A stretch of 64,000 bases of DNA from Daphnia carinata (Eukaryota > Arthropoda > Branchiopoda > Diplostraca > Daphniidae). A program made the translations under genes and the position numbers. The notes under the pieces were generated by a model that ran no database searches, was not told where the DNA came from, and saw only the letters and a list, made by a program, of their open reading frames with translations. Positions 45,845 to 57,699 of the stretch are shown piece after piece. The stretch covers positions 8,594,778 to 8,658,777 of the forward strand of contig NC_081336.1 in assembly GCF_022539665.2 (NCBI RefSeq), given 5' to 3'. How positions within the stretch are numbered: position 1 is the first letter of the stretch; every line of letters begins with the position of its first letter.

Positions 45845-48054
45845 ATGGGTCGTCAACACCAAAATTTGGGATGCTGCCTCGTTGCTCTAATTGTCCTGCA
45901 ATTGGCCCTTCCAGCTTTGGCCCTTCCTCAATTGTTCAACAAAGTTGCTGAACAAGGTAACGCAATTCAAAAATCTTTAAAAATTTGAATATGAAAGCTA
46001 AAAGTGCTTAGTAACAGGTAGGAAATTCGCCGTCAAGCCCAACTCCAACAAGAAAGTGATTACCGAAACCAACGAAATTGCCGTATAATCATTCAACTAA
46101 CCTAGAAAAGAATGGAACGAATTAATGAAAAATCTGTTTTGTTTAGCCATCTGAACAGCAGAGCAGCGGTGGATTCCAGTGGAGCAACATTTTGGGCATG
46201 CTCATCCAAATGTTTTTGGGCAGCACTTCGGGCGGAATCGACAAAGCCGACTCTGGAGTCAACGCCGCTCAGGTACGCACTGCAATCAAATGTTAAGAGA
46301 CGCACAAACAGACACGTACACACACAATAAGAAGAGACAGACATCTGGTAGATTCTTCCCTTTTTTATTTAGTTATTTTTTTGTTTTAAAATAATCTTGG
46401 CTTCTGGGGATCCCATAAAAAGATTGTCTGATTTCGAGGAAATGCTAAACAAAGAGCTGGACAGACTGACTCCGGATAAGTAGGCAGCTGTGAAAAGAAA
46501 ACTTTGTTTGGCTACAATCTGACACACACACTTCTTGGCTTATCTTTACAATTATTTCTCAAATTAGTTTTCATTTTTTTAAAACGTTCCAAATTAATTA
46601 GCCGTAAATTAGAGAAGAAACGAGAGAACTGCACTTTTTCATCTTTCAAATTTCTCTTATTTCCTTGTCTGTCTTTTCTTCCATCCCCATCTCGCGTAAA
46701 ATCAAAACAAAACATAAAAACCAATCAGGGTGGCTTCAACTGGATGAGCCTGGTCAACTTGGGCCTGCGTCTGATGCTCTCCACTTTGAATAACGGCGGT
46801 GCTGCGGGACTCGACAAGGCCGATTCCCAATCCGGTTCTGCTGCAGCCTCCCTTTCTCAGGTATATCACTATCAAACCAAATCATCTTACCTTAGCCTCA
46901 TCTTACCAAGCAGCCACCATTATTTATTTTTTTAATCTATAACAAAACACCCCACATTTCAATCATCACTTCTTTTACCTGTTCTGTTTCTCGCTAATTG
47001 GTGGCTTGTGTAGTGGGAAAGGGCTTTATTAGGTTTCACATTCTTCGACACTACGACACTTACAGAACAATATTATGATCAAAAAGAGTAAAGCTTCAAA
47101 TGTTATTAATAATCACGCTGCCGGTCGATCACGTAACCCAACACACACACTAGCCAAAAGAAAAAGATAATTTAATTTCATGTGTGGAAATGTCAATCAT
47201 AAATTTATGTAGGGTTTGCTGTTGCCTCTGATGGCCAGCTTTTTGGGTGGTCAAGAGAAGGCCGATGTCGCCTCACTGGCCAAACAAGCCGGCAACGTAA
47301 GTGTTCCCATTCAAAAACGGTAGATTCATAATTCAAAACAAAAATGCCGAATGGATAAGAACAAACTTGTGACGTGACAATACTAGACAAACATATTCTT
47401 GACTAAATCTATCCCCTGTCATACCTTTCCTATCACACACGAACGACTTTAATTATGCGACATTGGTCATTGCATTTTTGTGCTTGTCGTTTTTTCATTT
47501 AAAATTTCATGTTTTTCCCTTTTTTTCTGAAACATTTAGTTGATTCAGCTGATTTCCAGCTTGATGGATGCCCTGAAGGTTAGCTTCTCCCAACGTAGCT
47601 CTCAAGCCCGATCCCTCGGAAACAAGGACCCATTCTCCGATGCCGCCGTCGCCGCCGTCACCATCATGAAGGTAATGAAAATTATTTAAACATTTTTGGG
47701 TAACATGATTCATCTTATTATTTTTTAAAATTCAGGGTTACGTTGATACCCACAAAACCACTGATGAGGTTTGCATGCAACGTATCATGTGTGACGCCAA
47801 CAATGCTTGCGCTCGTGACGCTCCCGACTCCGGATATCTTTTCTGCCAGCTCGGAACGTACGTCCTAAAAATAGTCATCTTTTTTATTAAGAAGTAAAAA
47901 TTAATGTTTTGTGACGTTGTTTTGTAGATACGCCGCTGGATACCTTTTGGAAAAATCGACTTTCACCCCATTGGACGCTTACACCCAAGCAGGACGACAG
48001 GGCCGCACTGGCGAGAGCTGCGCCCAGATCTACTCCCAGTGCAATGAGCTCTAA
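45845..48054 (+). CDS. Secreted Cys-motif protein of unknown function, member 1
   Basis: Eight exons: 45845-45956, 46018-46082, 46147-46272, 46729-46860, 47213-47296, 47540-47671, 47736-47857 and 47928-48054, giving 299 residues. A signal peptide ends near residue 26. Exons 3 and 4 encode related hydrophobic segments (GGFQWSNILGMLIQMF and GGFNWMSLVNLGLRLM, each followed by DKADS). Both have phase 0 at both ends, so they look like an internal exon duplication. The C-terminus has C-x3-MC-x2-N, then AAGYLL, then AGRQGRTGESCAQIYSQC. I do not recognise the family. A relative lies at 50486-51423. Confidence 0.85.
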
Positions 48055-50485
48055 GGAACAACGACACTTTAATTATTTGATTGAAGCTTTATACTCTTTT
48101 TTTTAAAACTTCCCCAACAACAAACGATAACGATGCCCTTATTAATTTCCTAATTTAAAAAACAACAACAAAAGACAGAAAAGAAAGAAAAAGAATTTGA
48201 TCTAATTTTTGTTGCACTCAACGGGCTGGAACCGTTGTCCATTATATGTGAAACTATTAAGCAAATCTTGTTGTCATTATTATGCATTCGTCTTTTAATG
48301 CTATTGTAATGGCTAATGAAAAGACACATAAATTATTTCAAGATTCTAAAAACAATTAGCTTTTGCTGGGTGAAAAGAGGACAACACAAGAATTCTTGTT
48401 AAGTAATTTCCTACATTAATTTTTTTGTTGTCTTTGAAAGAGAAGAATAAACCTCGGAACCGAGTGACATCTGTTGTTAGAGTTTTTGACCACAAGGCAC
48501 GAGGTAATGATTGGTGGTTGTAACAGACGAACACACCTGAGAGACATGCCTCGAAGATGAAAGGTGAATAACCTGTGGTTCTTCTTAAAAGCCTCCAGGT
48601 TTTAGTTTTCTTTTGGCTGGTTTTCTTGTGGTTTGAGAAAGAAGAACGCGGAAATGACCGCCATGAGGTTGCTGGAATAAGGAGAAGGAGAAGGATAGGA
48701 TTTCCCAGGTATACACTATCCTTTTTTTTCTATCAAAGTATACCTGTCTGTGAAGAAGGAAAGAAAAATACCGTTAGTCTACTTGGTTATTCCCCCTCCA
48801 CCTTCTTATTCTTGTCGATTTTATCGTCCCTCTCAAGTGCGTCTCATCTCAACCTACAATGATGCACAGATTTGTATTTTTGGGGATTGTTATGAAACGA
48901 GCTACTCTGTGATGCAATTTCTTTAAAAAACAGGAGATTTCAACAGTAGAGTATGTCACTAACTGCGAAAGAACATGGTATTGTTAAGATGAACAATCTG
49001 TTTTCATTACTGTACCATAAAAGTGGGTATTGAACAAATGGTTTGATTTTTTTAAGGTGAACGACAGCTGTTCAGTCCGAAAAAATTAAAGGCGAAAAGG
49101 ACGTGTAGCAAGATAACAATCAAAACCCCTGGCTATTTGCTTCAGTATTATAAAGTATTTTGGAAACAATTCGAGTAGAACACGACACGAAACTATGGAT
49201 GAATAAAACCCGTTATGGTCAGCGAACTTTCGTATTTTCCCAAACATAAATAATGGTGCTGATTCTCACTGGAGAAAAACGTCACATCCAATAGAGTAGG
49301 AAAGAAATTTTCTTTACAGTTCAGATCATCTTATCAGAAAAAAAAAATGTTTTAAACGGTTTCGTGTTTATTTTTGTTTCGTTTCAGGGCAGCCTCAACA
49401 ACTGGTGGAATACGTTTGTTTTGTCAATGATCTCAACGAAATACCGCTGCCATGTACCAAAAACGGTGAATAACGCTGAAAAAAGAAAATGAGGACAAAC
49501 AAGTTTGTGACGCACGATTTGTTGCAATCCCGCTATTAAGCAAGAAAACTGTATGAATTCGTTTCGTTTTACCGGGATGCTGATTAAGCAAAAATCCTCT
49601 TGACCTACAAGCACAAGACGCCATGAATCTGAGGTCTTCCGGCGCCTTGTTTGCAACAAAAGGAAGAGGCCCAGGGTACAATGAGTTTATCAACCTTTTT
49701 TTCTTTTTAACGCTTTTCCATTTTTTTTTTTTTACAAAGTTCTTATATCTTGTTTCAAATTCCAAGGTTAAAGGTATAACTAACGGGTCAGATTATTCCT
49801 CTCTATTACGTAGGAAGAATGTCAATGTCAACCCATCGACTATAGAGAAAAAAAAACGAAATTCTTAAAGCGTGTGGAAAAGAAACTGTGAACGAACTCT
49901 CTGTTTCTTTTTGACCATGAAACGATTAGCTTGCACCACATACAATGCTAATACCCAAGCCATAAAACTTAATATACCAGAACTCTCATCATTTCCCATC
50001 AATCATCGGGTAAACTCAACGATCCGTCACATGGTTTTACTTCTATCTTTTTGTTTTACAGAGAAAGGAGTATCTTTTTTTATATATATAAGAAAATTGG
50101 TTTTCACATTCTCCCCTCAAGGTTTGGCGCAATTTTCTTATTTGCCTCCGTCTGTTCCGGGTGTACTGAGCTCAAAAAGACGAGGAAAGAAATGGCGAGC
50201 AAGAAGAAGAAAGAAAGAAAGAAAGAAGAAGGAATAACGGCTTATAGTGGCCCCTGCTCACAGCGTGTGCGGATGCAGAGGTGTTTCACCTATTCATAGG
50301 CTACCTTTTCGATGGGTTGCGCACAGCAGAAGGTGGGTTTCGTCCTCCAGCTAAAAAAGACGAGCCATCGCAGCAGAGAGCATCAGTCGACTCTTGGACG
50401 TTCTACCGTGCGCAACACAAAGCCAGCTCAAGTCATTCTTGTTTCAACAAACTTGTAACTCGCAAATCAATTCAATTTAAAGAAA
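48055..50485. other. Spacer between the two secreted-protein genes
   Basis: AT-rich with no supported gene. Short frames are present, including one at 49872-50237, but none shows a domain. Confidence 0.4.
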
Positions 50486-51423
50486 ATGAAGCTCGCCGTT
50501 TTGGGTTCCCTTGCCGCCGTTGCCACCACGGTCGTGGCCAACGATCAGTACCAACAGAACGAAGATCATTACGAAGAAATGATTCCAGAGTGAGTCTTGT
50601 GTTTTCTATCTCATTTATTTAAACCTGTTTTCATTCTAACATTTTTTTTTTTTGCCATTGAGAATAACTTGATTTTTTAACAATGTCTTTTAGGGATGAA
50701 GATCCTTTCACTAGCCGCTCTCTCGCCAACAGCCCCGTCCCTCTGCCCGTCTTGGCCATGTTGACCATGATGAACTTCTTCAACGCCCTCCAGGTATACA
50801 CCCTTTAATTCGTATTTGCGTAATTTGACATTAAATGTTTAACGTTCACGTATGATTTATTTGTAGGAGGATTGGTCTGAGGAAGAAAGCCGTGATGGAG
50901 ATTTAGATTCAAACAACCCCCCTGGTCGATTTTCAGGTGTGTGGAAGCGGATGAAGGGAGTACCTGGCGTTTTGTACGAGACCTCTTCCATGATGGCTCC
51001 TTTGACTCTGCGCTACATGCTCAGCGAGGATTCCGATCATCCTCACTGCCAACAAGTTATGCTCTGCGAATTGAACGTCAAGGTTAAGCAACGTTTCGGC
51101 AAACCCGGAGAGATCGCCATGCAGTTGGCTAGGTGTGAATTCAATCTAGTTTTTTAAATACTAACTCCTGTACTTTAAAGGGGAGGAACAACATGTATTT
51201 ATGTGTTTCTTGAATTTCCTCCTCCTTTACGTTTTCAAGTTCGATGGCCGGTTACGCCCTGGGCGGTAAGGACGCTCAGCGTTACGATTCGTTGGTGGAT
51301 GCTGCCCGTAACGGACGTCGTGGTAAGGAGTGCCACGAGCTCTATCCCAAGTGCCCGGCCCGTAACGAGAGCTCGGCTGTTCCGGCTCTACTCAACTTGG
51401 CCAGCCGCCTCATCAAGAACTAA
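50486..51423 (+). CDS. Secreted Cys-motif protein of unknown function, member 2
   Basis: Four exons (50486-50589, 50694-50793, 50867-51132, 51240-51423) give 217 residues with a signal peptide of about 18 residues. The region between is acidic (EEESRDGDLD). The C-terminus, CQQVMLCELN, then MAGYALGG, then ARNGRRGKECHELYPKC, aligns with that of the upstream gene. Spacing between the cysteines is kept. The hydrophobic exon repeats of member 1 are missing. It is tandem with member 1 in the same orientation and so is probably a diverged duplicate. The function is unknown. Confidence 0.85.
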
Positions 51424-52312
51424 ACTAAATTCTTTACCTTCTGGGAAACAAAACTAACACAAAATTGAATATTTATTATAACCCCTCCCGACTATTTATT
51501 GTTTCGGTAGCTCTTCTCAAAAAGACTGTTTATCGGTGCATCGGAATGACGTGCACGCACACATGCAAAACGACATTAAGTGCATGGGGGAATATGGCCG
51601 TCCAGGGTGTTTGGTTTATCCTTCTTTTGTTTTGAAAACCCTTTCTTTTTTAAAGAATTCTTTTTTAACAAGAACAGCAACCCCACACTCAAATGACGGA
51701 TGTTATTATTGTTAACTTTGGTTCTCTTCCACAGTACCCTCGGTACCCCTCAAAATTCAAAATACACTCGGAAGATTACAAAAAATTTGTTTCTTAATTT
51801 TTCAAAATTGTAATAATCGTTTTTTATATTTTTATTCTATTCCACCTCTTATGGCAATCCGTTTTACCCCCCCCCCCCCCCCCCCCCCCCCAAAAAAAAT
51901 AAAAAATAGCGGCCTTTTTTCCGTTTCACTGCTATCGCCATCTACCGGTCGATAGCAAGCCGATATTTTTGTTTTGGGGACGGAAGAAGGGGGGGGGGGG
52001 GGTTCAAACGGATTGCAATAGATTGCATCAAACTTACCCATTCGGCAACTCAAGTGTGCATATGTTTTTCTTTGATAATTATTTTGTTTTGCTACTATGC
52101 TTGGTAAACTGCAATCGTGCCCAATATTTTTGCCTTTGCATTTTAGGTCTACTCTTACGTGATCTATACCTGATTCTGTGTTTTAAAGTGATCTGCTTTC
52201 ACAGCTACATTCCTGTGTTCTTTTCCGTTGGTGTATGGTTGTGAATTGAGGTAAGTATATGCTATTATGCTATGTCACTAAGTACGATAGGGAAGGCAAT
52301 AACTAAAGTTGA
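51424..52312. other. Spacer with poly-C and poly-G tracts
   Basis: Presumed 3' UTR, then an inverted repeat with long C and G runs (see the repeat entry). No gene seen. Confidence 0.45.
51850..52025. repeat. Inverted repeat with poly-C and poly-G arms
   Basis: TATGGCAATCCGTTTTACCCC plus a C run at 51850-51891 faces a G run plus TTCAAACGGATTGCAATAG at about 51988-52022. The arms are about 20 bases plus the homopolymers, with a centre of about 100 bases. The sequence GGGTAAAACGGATTGCCATA recurs at 59625-59644, so it is dispersed in the window. This fits a small foldback or MITE-like element. Confidence 0.5.
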
Positions 52313-52379
52313 TTGAGATCTATTCTGATTCTCCTGATATCCATCTCAATAGGTTTTTATTTGCTTTTCAACATCCATT

Positions 52380-53140
52380 TCATAGTTGGACGTGTGGCTT
52401 TGATTAATATTGCCATAAAGACTGCCAAAAATGGGTGTGGTATGGAAACCCAGAAATGGCATGAGTTCAACATCAAACATGGATTAGGTACTTATCGGTT
52501 TTTTGTCTGTCGAAAAATTGAAAAAGTATTTTTAATGCTATTATTTTGCATTCACAGAATTTTAGGGGAGGATCAAGTCAAGTCTGGAAGTGTTACAGGA
52601 TGGAAGAGTGAGCCTACAGTTGAAAAAAGAATGAGAGTGCATTACCATTAAGGTATGAGGTAAAGTAATAGAGTATGCACTTGTCTAATGAGAAGTACTA
52701 TCTTGTGTAAATGAATCCTGTATAACAGCAATGCTTTATAGTTCTGTCACAGCTAGAAGCCTCAAATAATTCTGCTGCTCTTGCTAAAGAACAACTTGTC
52801 CTTTACATTCAGAGTGTTGGTGAAGCTGGGTATTTAAATGGCCCTAAATATGTTTCACTTCACTGGCGTTGCAGCGATGAACATCATACATGGACTCTAG
52901 GTATGAAAAGAATTTCCTTGGAAAATTTTTGAATTTATGACGAAGTATTTCACTTCCTTTTTGCCAACCATGTCTAATTTACAAAAAAAATTTATCCAAT
53001 AGGAAAGGATTTTCAGCATACTGGGAACACAACTATTAACAATGCAACATTCTATGGGTGCTATTTTATCATTCAAGAGCCTTATACAATGATTTCCATC
53101 TGCAATTTATATGGCCTTTCCCAAGCTTCTGCCAGAAGTT
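52380..53140 (+). CDS. Unidentified spliced gene fragment
   Basis: Four in-frame exon-like blocks are visible. The first ends HEFNIKHGLG at 52487. The second, 52566-52651, encodes EDQVKSGSVTGWKSEP and stops at TAA. The third, 52753-52900, encodes NNSAALAKEQLVLYIQSVG and SLHWRCSDEHHTWTLG. The fourth starts at 53003 with KDFQHTGNTTINNATFYGCY. GT/AG borders and phases agree between blocks 1 and 2 and between blocks 3 and 4. I do not recognise the protein. The stop in block 2 and the lack of a clear start suggest a decayed gene or mobile-element remnant. Confidence 0.35.
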
Positions 53141-53308
53141 GAATCTATGAGTTATGTAAGTCACATGAGCAACAATTGAGATGCTTAATGGTGTTGTTTT
53201 TCTTTTCCCAATATAGGTTAATAGTAACATTGGTTCTGAAAAGATTCTTGGTTGGCGCAAGACACTGAATAAATTGTAATGATTGGATGAATGACATGAC
53301 ATTTCCAT

Positions 53309-54029
53309 ACTTCATTCGGATTCCCGAGACGGTATTTAATATTTAAAAAATTGAAGTGCATATCTGGGCTCCCTTCTTTTCTGTGGCCCCGTTTCCCTTA
53401 AATTTTTAATAAGCCCGTAGGGGGTCATGCCCCTACTGTACGGTATATATAAAAACAACATATACCGAGGTTTGGAGGGCTCTGGCCGGAAAGGGGACGT
53501 GGGGGTCCGCTTAGTCCGATGAAGTCTTCACGGAGGGCGACGTGGCTACCCACAAATCCGAATTAAAGGCTAATCGCTCCTGTAAAAATGTTCCATATCT
53601 TCGGCTCTTCTTCCGGCTTCTCTTAGCCAATCACCGGGTAATCTCCCCGGTGGGTCAACAAGGCAGTGTCTCCCCCTGCCTGGGTTGACGGCAACTTTTG
53701 AAATGGGCATTGTGCCTTTTTAAAGTTGCAAAAATAATTGTAATGTGCAGAGAATTGAAAATAAATTTTTTTTTATAAAATATTTTTTGCAAAATTTTTT
53801 TATTTCGTTGGCTGTGCTCGCCCATCACAATTATCAACTTTTTTTTTTATTTAACTTGCTCCTTAATTATTTTTGCCACCATTGATGGCACCCATGTTTC
53901 CATTGGTTAATCGTTTATTTGTAAGAATTCAATTCTCATTTATTACACTCTTTAAATTCTTCAAATTCTTCAACGAATAACGTGTAATACCTGGAAATTT
54001 TCGGAAGTAATTTTGTTTTTACATTTTGA
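53309..54029. other. Spacer with hairpin-rich GC element
   Basis: From 53400 to 53700 the sequence is GC-rich compared with its flanks and holds four hairpins (see the next entry). The rest is AT-rich with no gene. Confidence 0.45.
53417..53689. other. Hairpin-rich GC element
   Basis: Four strong hairpins follow each other. GTAGGGG pairs with CCCCTAC (53417-53436). CGGTATAT pairs with ATATACCG (53441-53467). ACCGGG pairs with CCCGGT (53633-53651). GTCAAC plus GGCAG pairs with CTGCC plus GTTGAC (53654-53689). There is no coding frame. It could be a structured RNA or the end of a non-LTR retroelement. I could not match it to a known class. Confidence 0.4.
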
Positions 54030-54290
54030 TGTACTCGTATGGGAACCGAACCCTTGACGTTAAGCGTGCCACGCCGATGCTCTAACATTGAGCCACGAGA
54101 TATATCTAAATGTTTTATTATCGCATATTATATCTTATCATCTAGGATGTTTATGCAGTCTTTCAAAACTATATGTTTATCTTTGTATGTATGTATGTAT
54201 GTATGTATTGTATGTAAGGTCTATAGCTCTGTGGTAGAGCCTTTAGCCGCGATACTTGTTACCCTGGGTTCAAATCCCAGTAGATAAATA
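54030..54290. repeat. tRNA-like sequences and TATG microsatellite
   Basis: On the minus strand at 54031-54101 there is a box A-like GTGGCTCAATGTTAGAGCAT and a box B GGGTTCGGTTCCC. On the plus strand at 54217-54290 there is TAGCTCTGTGGTAGAGCC and GGGTTCAAATCCC. Neither folds into a good acceptor stem, so these are probably tRNA-derived SINE parts rather than genes. A (TATG)n run lies at 54186-54213 between them. Confidence 0.5.
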
Positions 54291-54404
54291 AGAAGGACGC
54301 AGACAATATAGAGAAAAGAAAATTGCATTGTTGCATTTCAGTTTTATTCTAAGTGTAAATGTAAGTCCGCAAGTGACTAGGAAAAAGCCAACTAATTATC
54401 ACAT

Positions 54405-54745
54405 GATTCATGGCTCATTGGTAGAGCATCGGCGCGAAATGCCAAATATCCAGGGATCGATCCGATGGCGGTACGATGGGCGAGGCGGAGACGGGACGAC
54501 GGGCGAGGCGAAGAACGGGCGACGGACGAGGTGAAGACGGCGCGACCACGAGGCGAAGAAGCGGCGGCGGGCGAAGTGAAGTCGGGGCGACTGGCGAAGC
54601 GAAGACGGCGTGACGGGCGATGCAAAGTCGGGACGACCGGCGGTGCAAAATCGGGACGACGGGCGAAACGAACACGGGATGACGGCCGAAGCGAAGACGG
54701 GATGACGGGCGAGGTGACGACGGGCGTGGCGAAGACGAAGAAGGC
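54405..54745 (+). repeat. tRNA-like head plus 23-bp minisatellite
   Basis: ATGGCTCATTGGTAGAGCAT with GGGATCGATCC near 54453 looks like a third tRNA-derived head. It is followed at about 54475-54745 by a GC-rich array with units such as GACGGGCGATGCAAAGTCGGG. The clearest run is five 23-bp units from about 54613 to 54730. The array is far richer in GC than anything around it. Confidence 0.65.
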
Positions 54746-56429
54746 TTTGTTCTAAATCGTAAAAGTAAAGAAAAATAACTAGTTAGTGGGAAATATAAGA
54801 TTGTTGTTGTAACCAAACGTTGAAAGCAATTTGACTTACTTCTGCTGTCCGATGGCTAGGAAGACTGTAGGGCCAGCAAATAGGCAGCAGACGGCTAAGA
54901 GTTGGCAATTCTATGGTTGAATGTTCAATTTAAATAAAAACACAAACTATATGAGGCATACGAAAAATCCAAAATATCAGTAGAAATTGTGTTGAGGTAC
55001 ATGTCTGTTTCCGTTGGTAGGCTAAGTAGAGATTACAACCGCCAAAATGACTGTCATTACAGTTGACACTGCAACGTAGGTGAATATGGTGCACCATTCA
55101 GATCACGATTGACAGGAGACCATGGGTAGTTAAAGAGTAGAAGAACGATGTTATGGTATTTCTACCCATAGAATTTGCATCTTTGGTGACATTCCTCAAC
55201 GGGAAGTATTCTTTACAAATGAAGTTTCATGAGCTAAACCTTAAAAGCAAAATCTGTCAATGAGATTCTGATAACAAAACATTAGTCTTATACCTCTCAA
55301 TGAGCACTGGTATAGTTTGATGAATGCAACGTAGTAGGTTGCTAATAGTTTTCTGGTTTAACAGCTGTCACAGGTGATTACAAGACATGTACCAGAAACA
55401 ACAAGCATTCTGTTGGCTTCAGTTCTAAAACACACTCAGGGATGAAAATGTATAGAAGCACCATTAGATTTTCTCAAGTTTTCCATTGGAATATGAAATA
55501 TTTAACAGAAACTTTCGAACACAGCTTTCACCGCTCCCACAGAGTCAGCAAGTAAATAGTGGCACAGCAGCGTCATCTTGTTTTCCAATTAACAACCGAA
55601 AAATTCATGAAAATTGAAAATCTTGCTTTTTTGAGACGGGAACTGCACTGATGTGAACTCTTTAAACATACTTTTGGAGCGTGCATCCCTACATATAGGT
55701 TGCTACCAATCCAGTTTTATTTTAGCAAATACAGCGACCAAAACCAATAACGGCATTTTTTAAATATAGCGATTTAACATGTTTTTGAGCCCGATTTTTT
55801 CACTGTCTTTTATTTATTAATCCAAAAACATAGATATTTCTAGGAAAATACATGATTTGGGTTAACACTCAACAAGGATGCTGATTGCGCTGCACACACA
55901 TCTAGAAATTTGGCAAGTTGACGTATCTCTGGATTGTTAGATAGTCAACATCTGTATGATAATACACTTTTCTTTTTTTGAACAGCTGCAATGGTATTTC
56001 GGTTATAAGTTCCACAGCAAAATTTCTCCATTGAGACAACGACGCCAATAGTGCGTTATCTTGTGCCTATTTTCAATTAAATGGATACGCCGCTACTTTT
56101 CTGCTCGGAAGAGCTCGCTTTGGCCTGGAATATTGTTTTAAATGGTGTAATTAGTATACATTAAACTGAATCAATTACTTTTTGGCATAGTTTCTTTAAT
56201 TGTGTGAGGCTGTCAAATTGTCGACAGGCGGTATCTTAAGGAGGAAATCAGCTAAGAGCTTGCGGACTCATCAATAAACGCAAAACTATTAAAAAATTAT
56301 AAAGATAGCCTGAAACCAAATTGTGAAGAAAATTAATTTTAGTTTACAGCACTTCGGTACAGGTACCATCGTCAACGTGGGCGCAGGTGATTTTTCCATA
56401 GATCAAGCAAATAAATGCGATGTGTCCGT
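54746..56429. other. Spacer with no gene seen
   Basis: AT-rich, with no frame or motif I can name. Confidence 0.4.
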
Positions 56430-57660
56430 GTTTACGTAGCAACAATGATTCCGCTTTAGATCCAAGTATGAGTTCAAAAATACAAACAAGGGGTTTTGAG
56501 AGCTGATTTTCCAAATAGTATTGGGCATCAATAAGTACGCTGTGTTCCAGGACAAAAATCGGGTCTTCCGCCTAAAGAAGACGTATGAAAACTTAATAGT
56601 ACATGAGAAATTTGAAATCCAAAGACGAACCTTGAGGTAGGCTGGTGTGTTTATAGTAGCTACGATAATGATGTAGGGAACTCGATCCCCTAATTTTGGG
56701 GTTGTACAAGCATCTGGCTTACGCATAGTTCCACACGTGCCTGTTTGCTGGCGTAGTCTTTATATGTTTTAGTCAGCTGCTTTTTTATAAAAGACGGCAA
56801 ACGGATAAAATCACAGTATTGCAAAACATAGATACGTTCTACCTTGGTAATCACCAGAGGTGAGATATCGACTTTGTTGCAAAGCAAGTCTGAAAGTGTT
56901 TGTTTGGCGTATTCTAAGGCTCAATCCGGGTCTCTAAGAGAAAATGTCAAACCCTCAAACTTCGAATACTAAAATTGATGACTTTGTTTACCGCTCCATC
57001 AAAATTTTCTGCAGACAGCTATTGATAAGATTGGCAACGAGTTGACAACTATCATTAAGAACGGTTTCTATACCCTTACATTTCATTTTGTCAAACTTTT
57101 CAGGTTTGGTCCAATACAATCCTGCATACCTGTGAAGACAGAAACAGCCAGTACAACTGGTATCTCATCTAACAAGTCTTTATAAATCAAAACCGTAATT
57201 ACCTCTTTTTGTTAATCAATAAATAGGGGTAAAAGACTTATCCCAATTCCAAATTAATGGGTTTGACAAATTTTGCCGACACAAATGCGGCAGCTTCTCG
57301 GTCTAATTCCATGGCTTCGGCCATCGTGGGTACACCGAATTTCACCATTACGGAATCTGTGTTACCATAGATTACCTGACGTGATATTCAATTAAAAGAA
57401 AATCCATTGGTCAGTACTACTGCAAAAAATTATTCACAATCCGGGGATATTACTTCGGCGTCATGGGCATAGCCATTCTCGACGCAAAATTTAGACTCCA
57501 CATCCTCTCTTGTTTTCTCAATCATAGTTCTGCCAAAAGCAGTTACACTTTGAGAAATTTCCAGACAAGGCAATTTCCCCACTTGTGCGCCGGTAAAACC
57601 GTAAACATACAAACACGACGGATTCCCTACAGAGAAACAAATAGCATTACATCAGTCAAA
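56430..57660 (-). pseudogene. DNA polymerase delta catalytic subunit-like pseudogene, partial
   Basis: Minus-strand exons match the POLD1 palm and thumb in order: [20 protein letters not shown] (57530-57610), [13 protein letters not shown] (near 57340), PYLLINKKR, YAGLYWTKPEKFDKMKCKGI (near 57090), [15 protein letters not shown] (near 56860), [12 protein letters not shown] and [19 protein letters not shown]. In-frame stops lie at 57238-57240 and 56921-56923. The polymerase motif C, normally YGDTDS, reads YGNTDS, which would remove a metal-binding Asp. Intron positions are kept, so the copy came from DNA duplication and not from mRNA. The N-terminal exonuclease half is missing; the sequence before it is vasa-like. 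Confidence 0.85.
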
Positions 57661-57699
57661 TCTCATAGTCAAAAGCCATCGAGAACATACTTTCGGAGG

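Noticed and set aside
53505-53560. Hammerhead-like core near GTCCGATGAAGTC
   Set aside because: The conserved CTGATGA and GAAA elements are not both present in the right arrangement.
54217-54290. A functional tRNA gene on the plus strand
   Set aside because: Box A and box B are good, but the acceptor stem pairs poorly and the anticodon stem cannot be placed.
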